A stretch of DNA of 64,000 nucleotides from contig OX246743.1 of NCBI GenBank assembly GCA_945910005.1, positions 7,040,584-7,104,583 on the forward strand. Reading direction: 5' to 3'. The position numbers were made by a program, and so were the translations under genes. Below the pieces are notes generated by a model. It saw only the letters and a list, made by a program, of their open reading frames with translations. It did not search any database and was not told the DNA's origin. This stretch comes from Isoperla grammatica (lineage: Eukaryota; Arthropoda; Insecta; Plecoptera; Perlodidae). Shown here one piece after another: positions 1-10,634 of this stretch (positions are counted from its first letter, which is position 1; the number at the start of each line of letters is the position of its first letter).

Positions 1-471
1 CCTCAACAGGACAAAAACAATGTGAAATTATATCAAAAGTTACAAATTTGAAATGTCCATCCCGTCAACGAGGTATGCTCTTGAAAAGAACCGGACCATG
101 CACAATTTTCGAGTGATTGGGGGACGCGATTTTTAAACGCACGCGAATTTTAATCCACTCACCCACCAACCAGCCCATCCACCAGACGAAACTCTACGCC
201 GTGTCCCTAGTCTACAAGGCAATTCAACACATAAATCTGATTTGCGTCTAGCACGATACGATACGACGCTCCCTGCGCGGAACAAAACACGGTAATCGGC
301 TTAAACAAGTCAAGAGCGCGCGGATATTCTAGTTTTGTAAACCGCGCTCGCGCCATTTTGACGAACAAAAGCCTCATGTTCGTTCACGCAGTGGTGTGAT
401 CATTACCAGACATAATGCGTCGTATTAGAACGGTAATTCGTTTTGCGGGCGATGTGTGTTGTTCATTTTAC
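1..471. other. Intergenic, no gene seen
   Basis: No open frame of convincing length or composition and no repeat family recognised. AT-rich with a few CG-containing stretches around 240-360. Confidence 0.6.
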
Positions 472-522
472 CATGGACTTATAATAGTAACTACGTAATT
501 ATTATACTCTTATAAGTCCATG
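472..522. repeat. Short perfect hairpin
   Basis: A 13-bp perfect inverted repeat, CATGGACTTATAA at 472-484 and its complement at 510-522, with a 25-nt loop. It could be a tiny MITE remnant or a chance palindrome. Confidence 0.5.
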
Positions 523-1373
523 ATTGTACGGCACTGTTTTCGTCTGCACTGTCTGCATGTTGGTGTGAATAACAACGAAAAGTTTTAGCAGTCTTAAACC
601 CAAAATAAACCGAAATTTGTTTTGAAATATATTTAACCAGGCTCCGTATAATATACATCTAGACTTTTTTTTTAAATAAACACCAGAACTTATGAGTACC
701 TTATTCTCCGCAAGCGACAAGGGTGACAGTAAAAAAAGAATCGGGACAAGCTTTGGTGATCCTTGTCACTCCTCTAATTCTCTACTATACTAAATACTAT
801 AACGAAATAAACCAAAATTTGTTTTGTACCCGAACCCGATAGAAATATTTATCCCGAATCCTCATAGTACTTCTGTACTATACCTCCTGTGCTATACTGG
901 AAAAGGTTAATAATCTTTTGAATATCTGCGCCACGTTCGACTATAACGGGCAAATAAAGAAGATACACAAAAAACACCTCACGCATGCAAATCACGTACT
1001 CGACGGACGGTTCCTTTTCATTTACAAACAAATTAAGCGGTTCCAGCCAGCCAGATACAAGAATCTGTTTTGTAGCGGCTGTGGAGCGATTTCACGCACC
1101 CGTGTCGTTTCTCACCCTTGACGGAGGAGGGATGGATAGACAGTTTCAAATTCAGTGTCAAAATAGTGCGAGTTTACCTGTTTCGAGTAATCTTTGAAGA
1201 GTGCTACTTTATAAATTATAAAATCAAGTAAGGTAAGGGTAAAGTTGTCCCACAGCAACCTTGCGTGGTCGTGGATCCTGACATCATAGATTTGTGAAGC
1301 ACTGGCCAACCAAATGTTTGTACTTCAATAAGTTCCCACCATCGTTTTTCTGTACAATTTTCAATTTCAAAAG
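523..1373. other. Intergenic, no gene seen
   Basis: Short overlapping frames on both strands only, none with recognisable composition or splice context. Confidence 0.55.
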
Positions 1374-1540
1374 TATAGTTGTCCCAAGACTTCCTTACAC
1401 ATGCTTTCGTCACAGGCAACGGGTTCGTAGCCAATCAGCGATCTGTATTCACGTGGGTGTGTCTCGGGCGGTTCGCTGGTTGGCTACGAGTGCCTCGCCT
1501 GTGACTCAAGCAATGTAAGGTAATCTTGGGCCAAGTATAT
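1374..1540. mobile_element. MITE, copy outside the transposon block
   Basis: A 167-bp palindromic element with ends reading TATAGTTGTCCCAAGAC and a diverged complement. The arms continue into CTTTCGTCACAGGC-like and GTAGCCAATCAGCGATC-like segments. The same family recurs inside the transposase gene of A1 (11080-11251) and A2 (27849-28020), so it is an independently mobile short element. A TA target duplication is possible but blurred, because the ends themselves begin TATA. No coding capacity. Confidence 0.75.
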
Positions 1541-4500
1541 ATGTTTCACAAACACATCAATAGCTAATTCTTTTGTCATCTAAAATATATATATGTATAT
1601 TATTGAAACGATCTACATCCATGAAATAGACGATTTAAATTCTCTAGATAGGAATCATTTTCATTTCTTTGACACAATAGAGCAGAGTGTATGTATAATT
1701 AGAAATACTGCCTTGCGCATGGTTAGTAGTTAGGGCCAGCTCGGCCCATGACGAGGCACAGCCAACATCTCGGCATTGACGAAACCCCGTCCGTATTCGT
1801 TTGTATAAAATCAACACGAATAAATATGGGCTTTTGAGTTCTCACAGTCAATTAGACAAATCGACTTTCCGTTTAGCTTTGCTGTGTGTGCAGAGCTTTG
1901 GTTGGGTGGTGGAGGGGGGGGGGGGGGGGAGGGGGAGGAGGAAAGTTCGTAGCACAGGCATCTGTTGCTGGTGTATTGGCCGGGCCGGCGTCCGTTTTGT
2001 GTTTGAAGCTCATTATCTCACTCTCGAACCCTTTGTTTGCTTCTTTAGCCGGCTTCTTAGGGGGTGAACACCGCCCCCACTCGTCGTCTCGATGGCCCTA
2101 GTTGCGTAATTACGAGGAGGGGTAGGCCCAGGCCCATCACGGCGCTCACAAATACGGTGGTCTATGAGTGAATGTAACAATTCTGATTGATTAGACCTAT
2201 CGAGTGGACGAAAAAGGCGTTCACAATAAATGTAAGATACTTGTTCATATTAATATCGATATTTATCTCGTATTTAAGGCTAAACTTGCGGAACCTCCGA
2301 TTCCCCTCTGTTAAATTGTTCTAAAATGCCTAAAAGTTATCACCAAGTAAAACAAAACAAATCTTCCCCTAGAGAATTTAGTGCCCTTTCTTATAAATGT
2401 TCCTTTGTTCTAATAAATATTTCCGCTTTTCAAATGATCTTATTTATGTGGTGCTACGTACGTTGACGAGAAGTAACGATCAGTAACCGTATCGGATAAA
2501 CAATTAGTACAAAAGAATTATTTGAGTAACGTCCCACCATTGATTTACTAATTAAAAATGACTTTTTGATATTTACACAATGCCTGTATTTTACAAAGTG
2601 CTTTGAACGTAAAAAAATTAACTATATAGAATAGAAGAAAACAATGTATGTAGTTTGATTGTTTTTTCCGATCACAGCCAATCTATATATCACAATCAAA
2701 TTAGATTTAATAATATTCCTACAAAGAATGAAAAGTAGTGAAAGGGTTGTGTTGTTGTACGTAATTGCCTCCATATAAAACTCAGCATTATCACGAAACA
2801 TACACAAACACCTACACGGCCATTAGCTGGGTTTTATTGAAATATTTGTTTAAAAATACAAATATAATTAACGCACGGTCACACGTGAAGCGATTGCAAG
2901 AATTCACAGCCCTGTATGAGAGTTCTACGAAAGACAGATAAAAACAAACATACAGTATAACCACGACGCCCTCGCTATGCAGTGGGTGGGTGTTGTTATT
3001 TCCTGAAGCTGACCCATGATTTTGTTTACGATGTTTACTTGGGTACTATAGGAATTACCCCCACACGGAACAACTCCCACACGGAACAAGGCCCACACAG
3101 AGAAGGGATGAGATCCTCATTCTGTCGCCTCTTACGACTGGCAGAGTCACAGTGAGGCACATTCTACCCCCGCGGGCTCAGACGGTATCTACCTTTTAGA
3201 AATCATGGTTTACACACTTTCATTCTAGCAGAGTGCGGATCAAAATATGTAATATTTACCAGCCAAACGTGTGGTTACCAGTTAACGTTCAACGAACCAT
3301 AGGCTACAGGCTACACAGCGTATTTTGTTGACTTTTTCGACGGTTTCCGAAAGCCAGCGCGAGAAATTGCAAATAGTTTATTTACATACTTCACTCCAAC
3401 GAATGCTTCAGTTCGAAATGGGATCAAATGAAATGTGCGCTGCTTGGCGCTCAGTCATGGATCGCCCACAATGTGCTATACGTGTGCCTGCATATAGACT
3501 TGGATTGAAGATATAAAGCAATTTGATACACGTTTGCGAACCCAGATTCTCCGGCTCTACGCGTACCGATTATCTTAGCTGGATTTAGCTTAAACACTCG
3601 TTAAATATTGTTATATATCAAAAGTCTCCATTGATTAATTAATACCGCGATATTAACTTATTCTTCAATTTTATGTAATATAAACCTGAACCGTCACGAA
3701 CACTTGTTTATTGGTTCAGGTATTTTCCATTGTATGAAAACAAATATAATTGTACATCAAACACGTAAAAAAAATGAAAAATAAAAAAAAAAAAAAAATG
3801 TTACGACCAACAACATTTTGGGCCAGATGCACAGTTTGTGTATGGTTGCTGTGGAATGCTATTTTTCATAAGGAAAACTATCTTCTTAGCAACCATAAAC
3901 ATCCCTTGACTGTGCATTATATTTGTATATGCTTGCAGGTATGCAGTCTACTGTTTGATCAATCATGTGTCAACAACAATCACAAAATATACATTTTACA
4001 CAAATCCGCGGCTCTGGTACTGGTTCGATCCCTAGTCGGGGAAAACCTTTATTGCAATTGCCACATCTCCCGCCGAAGCCCGTATAGTCAAATATATACA
4101 TAAGCATCGCGCAAGACGAACTCTGTGAAGTGTACGAAATCTATGTAGACTCGAATTGTTGCAATTCGATCAGTTCAATTTGATTGTGATTTTCCTGTCC
4201 TACGACAGGACAGGATGGCCAAAATAGTTGCCGAGTTGTACGTTGTAGCGGGGTCGTCGTGCTACCCTTGTGGCGGATGCTCGGCAACCCGCGCGACACC
4301 CGTGATTGTGCGGTCTCTTGCTAGACTGGGATATATATCTACACTTTGTCTCACTGCAGGATGAGACCGCGAGAAATGGCAAATGCCACTGCAAGAGTAA
4401 GGTTTTACCGACCCCTGAGATTCCTTTATTGTGAACACCCGCGCGCTTCGTCCACTCGACATAATTGACAAGCAATTATATCGGCTTATCGTGCATAACC

Positions 4501-4882
4501 GAAAATCCTAATACAGTATGATGATTGAACATTTTCTTAGAATTAAGACCTGTTCCAATGGCCGTAATATTTAAAACAATACTAAAAACTCAACAACTTG
4601 CCCAGTTTTCGATGTAGAGCTTCCATTCAAAATTTTACATTCATGAAATACCGAAAATAAAAACCTACTGTTATTTTATATGTTGTAGTAGTGCTAATTC
4701 AGTTGCCGATAATATTGCACTGGTAGTTATTACTGGTATTTGACCGCGTTTATGTTAATCAATTAGGGAAGCTGTCATTCCATTCATCTGATGTGCTGTG
4801 AGCGCCGAGCTACAATTAGGGTTGCACAAAATCTGGAGAGCGGAAAAACCGGTTTGACTAGTCATCCTACGATGAGACAAAG
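1541..4882. other. Intergenic, no gene seen; simple-sequence tracts
   Basis: No gene recognised. Contains a G-rich run (about 1911-1943), a poly-A run (about 3783-3798), a small perfect hairpin built on CCTGTC/GACAGG (about 4194-4211) and another on CGAATTG/CAATTCG (4152-4168). The frame at 3750-4103 begins across the poly-A tract and shows no domain, so it is not called. Confidence 0.55.
3090..3175 (-). repeat. Short dispersed repeat with a CGTAAGAGGC core
   Basis: Read on the minus strand, the segment contains CTCTGCCAGTCGTAAGAGGC. A close relative, CTGCCTGTCGTAAGAGGC, lies on the plus strand near 42610-42630. This looks like a conserved core of a dispersed retroposon family, but the family is not identifiable from these fragments. 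Confidence 0.35.
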
Positions 4883-5460
4883 TTTACACTCGGTAGCAGG
4901 GTTCTTGTGGTCCAAGCTATGCCACTACCCCTCGAACTCTCCCCCACCACCGCGCAGCCCGACCACGACTAGAGGGTCGGTACTCATATCGTACTTTTTG
5001 ATCTCTATTTTGTACATCAAGACAACTTACTTATTGAAAAACTAATTTTTTACCGATTTCAACCTACAATTTATTCAAATGTGTGGAAAAGCTCAAATTA
5101 TTTTGAAAGTTGTTTTTCTGAATGTATCGGTTCTACGACAAAAACGAAGTGTTTGACGGGGTCACTGACGTAAACAACACTCATTTCATAAGGCGAGTGA
5201 AACACTTTATTTTTGTCGTAGAAACGAAATTCGAAAAATAACATTCACAATAATTCGAGTTTTTAAACAAATTGGACATTAAATTAGGTTGAAATCGATA
5301 ACAAATTATTTTTTTTTTTAGAATAAGTGAGTTGTATTGATGTACACAATAGAAATCAAATAGTACCGAGCTTTGAGTCGCGGTGGGGCTGGCGCGGTAG
5401 TGGGGGATGGAGTTCAAGGGGTAGTAGCATAGCTTGGACCAGAACTCTGTTACTGAGTTC
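4883..5460. repeat. Long imperfect inverted repeat (foldback)
   Basis: The left arm (about 4883-5154) and right arm (about 5200-5460) are imperfect reverse complements over roughly 260-270 nt, separated by a 45-nt loop (5155-5199). The loop-proximal stem pairs TTCTACGACAAAAACGAAG with its near-complement. The distal arms share GGTCCAAGCTATG, a C-rich block and GATTTCAACCTA. A transcript from either strand would fold into a long hairpin. It may be a foldback transposon or a hairpin-RNA locus. No clear target duplication was found. Confidence 0.75.
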
Positions 5461-6030
5461 ATCTCCCTCTCTCTCTCTCTGTGACTGTGCTGCGTACTTA
5501 TGTGTGCGGGAGTGAAACGAACTTCCTTGTATACAGCTATTGTTAGATGCTCCTTGTCATTTGTCAAACTTAGCGAGTGCGTGGTGGGGCATTAACTTTG
5601 TGCCCTTCGTACAGTCGGGCTACTCGGAGCGCGTGGCGTCGCTTGGAAATTATATATGAGTTTCTCTGGACGGTATTTGCTCGTTCGTTAGTATATATAT
5701 CGCTGTATGAAGGAGAAAACCTCTCTACTGTGTAAGACCACATTTTTCAGGAGACTGTGCAGTTGACATCTGTGTTAATTAATGCAAAAGAGCAAATAGA
5801 CCTAAGTCTTAAATTATTATTTAGTTATTTGTGTGTAATTAATGCTTATAAGTCTTGTATGTTTATTATTGTATTTTGTATTCAGTGTAATTAAGTTTAT
5901 ATTTACGGACTGACTTCGTGCGGTAAGTTTGCAGACTTGTCGTTTTTAACTAGTTCAGTGTTTTGTCATTTGTGTTTATTTACTTAGATGTGTGTGAGAA
6001 AAAGAATAGCAAGCGTGCTAATTAAAAAAC
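5461..6030. other. Intergenic left flank of the transposon block
   Basis: A (CT)n microsatellite at about 5461-5482 is followed by AT-rich DNA. No gene or repeat family recognised up to the edge of element C. Confidence 0.5.
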
Positions 6031-6440
6031 TAAGGGCCGGTATTACAATCTCTTGATAGTGCTCCCTCTAATGATTATCATCCCTGGGCCCGGATCCACA
6101 GAGCGGGGCTAAGTTTCGGGGCTAGTTCTGTTTAACACCTGTTTTTAGCCCCACGTTAGCCCCGAAAGTTAGCCTCGCTTTTTAACCTCGTTTTCCGTAT
6201 CCACAAAAGGGGGTTATTCTTGGGGCTATGTAGAGGTTAACTTTAGAGCGCGCATTGATGACGCCATTGATGACGTCATGGTTTTCAACCAATAAAAACA
6301 TTATTCTTATAGCGACCAATAAAAAGGGAGCTTGATTTGGAACTAATTTCAAATATGTTCGAATTGATATTCCTAAAGTGTCAACAGTGTCACACCATAA
6401 ATTTTTACGTTGTACTGAAGTAAGACACAGGTTTAACACA

Positions 6441-8914
6441 ATGGAAAATAGTCAAAATACCAAGACTCGTAAAGCTCGTTTTACACGGGAAGAGCTCGAG
6501 ATATTGATTTCTACTTTTGAGAAATACTCGGAAATTTTGTCATCCAAATTTGGTCCAATAATTACGAAAGGTAAAAAAGATCATTGCTGGGTTGAGATAT
6601 GCAAAGCAGTCAATGCTGTGGGGTCGGGGGTGATTCGCTCGATTGATGACATCAAGTTAAAGTGGAAGGACTTTAAAAAGAAGTCGAAGGCAAAGAGTAA
6701 GTAGCTTATACCCACAATATGAATTTTATTTATAATTTATGCCTAACAGTCTAGGCCTATGCATCACTTTTTTTGTTAAGCCTAGGCCTAGGCCTAGGAT
6801 ACTGCTAGATATTATACTATTTTACGTGGGTTAAACAACCTTGGCCTATGGCTATGATAATAATAATAGAGTTGCAGAGAGTAGAGTGCAGAGATAATAG
6901 AGTAGAGTTGTAGTTAATAATAAAGTTGCTTGGGTCTATTTAGGCCTAGGCCTAGGCTATACCACTAGGCTGGGCTGGGCCATTATTTTAAACTCAATGG
7001 CTGGGCCTAGGCTTGCTTGGGCCTATAGGCCTGCTTAATTGAGTAAAAGATGCATGAGGCAAGCTAACTATAGGCCCATAATGTTAAATAATTTATTGGC
7101 CTAGTAAGAATTTCTGAGAATTTAGAACATTCATATTTGAAAAAATATAAAGTTTTTATAATTTAGTGGATAAGACAGACACATTGTAGATCTCCATAAT
7201 GGTCGGTGCACAATAGCCCGGGAAGAAGCTTCCCGTTAACGTTACCGGACAATGTTAAATTATAGCGAACTTTCCCGTTACCGTTACCGGAGCTCCTTCC
7301 CGGGCTATTGTGCACCGACCATAAGCCTGAAGCACCCAAATTTTAATGTGGGTCTCATTACAAAATAATAGGGTTGGGCCCCAGGCCTCTATTACTTGTC
7401 CATGCACATTCTTTATCATGATTTGTAATTTATATGCTCTGAAATATTTTGTATACCCTATAATCGACCCAATTGTCAGGAAAATAAGTGACACACTGCC
7501 TTGTCAGCTGGGCGTGTTTTATAAAAACGTTAACTTTAGTTACGATTAGTATTTTTTAATGAAATAATATTATAGGTTATCATACAATTTGAATTTCATT
7601 GCAATAAATTGAACCTATTCCAGTTGTACAATATCGCAAAGATGTTACGCGGACCGGCTCTGGAACACGTCCAGAAATATTGGATCCACTTGTTGAAAGA
7701 GCTGCGGCGTTAATTGGGGAGACATCACTCTCTGGTATACCCGGAGGTATGGAAGTTGGTGGTGGAAGTGGTAGGTAGAAAAGACAATAAAAACACAAAT
7801 TTATGTTTAAAATATATGTTTTTTATTTGCAACATCCAAGTAAAATACAAAATATAATGTGTATATTATGCAGATGATGATGATCTACCCGTCTGCCCAT
7901 CGGGACCATCGGTCAGTTTGCCCGTTTGCCCATCGAGGCCATCGACCAGTTTGCCCATTTGCCCATCGAGGCCATCGACCAGTTTGCCGACTAACATGCC
8001 AGCGGTGGCTAGCTCGTCATGGCAAACACTAGAAAGTGTCAACGACGGAATGGCCACTTGTGATGGCAGCACACAGACGGATGGATCTACAGGGTATGTA
8101 TTATTTAGGCTTTCATTATCAATTACCCATGTTCAAATAATTGTATCATATTATTGATATCAATGTTATGTTGTTTAATGATAGCAATTGTCGTCAAAAT
8201 GTTTCCCAACTGGAGATCGATCCAGATCCTCCGGCTTTACGTACCGATGATCTACCAACTGAGCTAGTATCGGGTCATGGAAACACAACTTCTAATTATT
8301 GCTTCTTTGTAGTGATTATTATACGAGGATGGAAATCGAACAGAAGACTGCGCTGTGACAGTCGTTAACTGAATGATCACATGGCCAATACGTGTGCCCC
8401 AGCCCCATATGTGTCACATTATAATGATGCCATAAATGCAAATTTATTAAAAGAATCCAGTGTTATTTTCATTGATTGTCGAACTCTCGCGGATGTGGGT
8501 GCAGATAAAGATTTCAAAAATTGCGGGTTGTGGGCTGAGTTTTAACTTGGTGGTTTGGTTGTGGGCCAGTGGCAGACAACATATTTCTGTCCCGCCCAGG
8601 TCTCCCAGACCCAATATAGCTCAGTTGGTAGAGCATCGGTACATAAAGCCGGAGGATATGGGTTCGATCCCCCATCTGAAAACATTTTATGACAATTGTT
8701 ATCATTCAACAACATAGGCGTTTAAAGAACATTGTTATGATATCAATGATATTAATAATTTTATTTAATTTTTATCAGGGAGAGGGATGGCTCAATGTCG
8801 AGACTTCTACAACAGGGTGAACAGCAAATTGCGGCCCAACTGCGACAGGCTGCAGCAATGGAGAAGATGGCAGCAGTTCTCGAGTTGATAGAAAAGCACC
8901 TTAGGAGAGAGTAG
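6441..8914 (+). CDS. Harbinger Myb/SANT-like protein of A1 (4 exons, 252 aa)
   Basis: Exons at 6441-6696, 7624-7770, 7874-8093 and 8779-8914 join in one frame (759 nt including TAG). All introns begin GT and end AG. Residues about 11-80 form a Myb/SANT-like helical DNA-binding domain with Trp near 50 and 75 and a basic end. Residues about 86-110 carry an RxGxGTRPEILDPL-type motif typical of Harbinger Myb-like and NAIF1-like proteins. Exon 3 encodes an acidic DDDD patch and three 11-residue LPVCPSRPSTS-type repeats. The last exon gives a Gln/Ala/Glu-rich helix that could form a coiled coil. In reconstructed vertebrate Harbinger systems this partner carries the transposase into the nucleus and binds transposon ends; that role is inferred here. 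The first Met of the open frame lies 63 nt upstream, but 6441 fits the family better. Confidence 0.85.
7200..7321. mobile_element. 122-bp MITE with TAA duplication
   Basis: A near-perfect palindrome starting TGGTCGGTGCACAATAGCCC and ending with its complement, flanked by TAA on both sides (7197-7199 and 7322-7324). The 3-bp TWA duplication points to a Harbinger-type MITE. It lies in intron 1 of the Myb-like gene and is shared with A2 (31771-31892), so it entered before the A copies separated. Confidence 0.85.
7885..7983 (+). repeat. In-frame 33-bp triplication in the Myb-like gene
   Basis: Three tandem 33-bp units in exon 3 encode an 11-residue Pro/Ser/Cys repeat (LPVCPSRPSTS and variants). 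The unit length is a multiple of three, so copy-number change keeps the frame. Present also in A2. Confidence 0.8.
8145..8755. mobile_element. Foldback element with tRNA-like arms in intron 3
   Basis: Two arms of about 150 nt in inverted orientation fill most of intron 3 of the Myb-like gene. The right arm reads as a tRNA-like head: A-box-like TAGCTCAGTTGG (8617-8628), then B-box-like GGTTCGATCCC (8661-8671). The left arm has the same layout on the minus strand (about 8209-8278). The anticodon loop does not fit a functional tRNA, because the universal U33 is absent, so a tRNA-derived retroposon head is likelier than a tRNA gene. It is either two SINE-like insertions in opposite orientation or a foldback transposon built from one. 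The A2 copy lies at about 30340-30960. Confidence 0.65.
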
Positions 8915-10130
8915 GCTATCTATCTACCAATGTTTCAATACATTTTTTCAAATGATGCACATGCACATTAACCACTGTTAATACATTTTACAACCATGCT
9001 GGCATTGCATTACTGTATCATGCTGTTAAAAGCATTGACAAGTTAGTGATCAACATATTAGACACATAAAACACATTATAATGACACGATAGGGAGGCAA
9101 ATTCTATTGGTTGACGATATCTAGCATGATGGTGGGCATATGAAATTAATTTCATTTATTTATTTAATGATGATGGTAAATGATGAATTGATGAGGACAT
9201 AAATGTGTCAATGTGGGCATAAGAGAAGAAGAGAGAGAGTTTAGTATGGTCCAGTCAAACTATTATCATGCTAAAGAGATGAAGAGATAGCAGAGTCCAA
9301 CTGAACCCACTAAGTGCTCCACTTATCGAGGCCGAGTTTCTAACATGTACATCAAGCTATGCAGGTATTACTTGTGATTCCGTAGAAAATATGATCGAAG
9401 CAGAAATTGTCGCAATCGGTATCGCGGTATAAGGAAAGTACAAACTTACATACTAGTATGACAAATTACACGTAGTAGGTTTGAAGTTTATCATATTTGT
9501 TATACATAAAAACAAATATCCCCCCCCCCCCTTTTAGACCTACAGTCAGCAACACTAGACACCCACACTACGAGAGTTAGCTTAAAATACCTCTCATTGC
9601 CTTATGTACAACATAAAAAAATTTAGTTTTGAACTAAAGCTTAGTAGAGGGTAGGAGGAGCCCATCATCTCTCGTTTGCACTGGGGCCTTTCATCGACTT
9701 GTTGTGCCACCGACAATGGTCATGCATATTTGCGCCTTGTTACTGTACCAAGGGGGAAGACCAACTACAAAGAAGTAGGCGTAATGTATAATAATGTTAC
9801 AGTAGTATGAGAATGGTCATGAGAATGGTTAGAATGGGCCAACTAAAAGATGTGATAGTAGTACAACCAATAAGAAGCCGCCTCAAAATCATACACATAT
9901 TATTATAAGTAATTAGTTTTAAAATTCAAAATAAAGGAAATTACAATAAGAAAATGCAAACCAGAATTAGGCTACGTTGCAAGTTACAACATAATCAAAC
10001 TAACTACCAACAGGATGCCTATATGTAGTAGTATGTAGGCCTACATAGGTTTTTCATTTGCCTATAATAGTTCTTCAACCTGTAAAGCGTCATGTGGCTC
10101 GAAGGTACAAATATGAAATTAAGTATCTAT
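8915..10130. other. Spacer between the two A1 genes
   Basis: Non-coding DNA between the Myb-like stop codon and the nested hAT-type MITE. AT-rich, with a C run near 9521-9532. Nothing else recognised. Confidence 0.5.
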
Positions 10131-10553
10131 TAGGGGTGTGTGTACGTAGGTTCGAAAAACAAAATTAGTTCGAGCTTCATTTATAGTTTGGTTCGAGTTC
10201 GAAATGTGAAAGTAGGGTTCGAGTTCGAAAATATAGCAGAGTTCGCATTTGATACGAACTTTCCTCCTTAGACAGTAGAAAAAAGGGATATTTACCAATA
10301 CCATATCATATTTATGCAATACAAATTGGTGATTCATTAGAACCTCGAGCAACCCAATGGCACATAGAAATGTTGCCAACTGTGAAATCCATCTTAACAG
10401 TGATGTAACGGATGTAATTTTTATTTTTGATGAAAGTTTGGTTCGTTTTAGGTTCGGTTCTAAATATTATGGTAGTTCAAAGTTCAATTTCCAACCCACC
10501 CAAAAGTTTGAGTTCGGTTCGAAATAAAAAAAAACTTGGTTCACACACCCCTA
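10131..10553. mobile_element. hAT-type MITE, 423 bp, 8-bp duplication
   Basis: Ends are TAGGGGTGTG and CACACCCCTA, flanked by the perfect 8-bp duplication GTATCTAT (10123-10130 and 10554-10561). Repeated GGTTCGA motifs lie inside. The 8-bp target duplication and end sequence fit the hAT superfamily. It lies downstream of the transposase stop codon and is present at the matching place in A2 (28543-28965). Confidence 0.85.
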
Positions 10554-10634
10554 GTATCTATCTACTCCCAATAGTAGGCCAACCAATACGATCATGCAGA
10601 ACCAAACCCCAAGCTATTGAACGTGACGTGGTTC

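Noticed and set aside
3750..4103. 117-codon plus-strand frame
   Set aside because: Starts across a poly-A tract (Lys run) and has no recognisable content.
8611..8680. tRNA gene
   Set aside because: A- and B-box-like sequences are present, but the anticodon loop lacks U33, the T-stem pairs poorly and a mirror copy sits nearby; better seen as a retroposon-derived arm.
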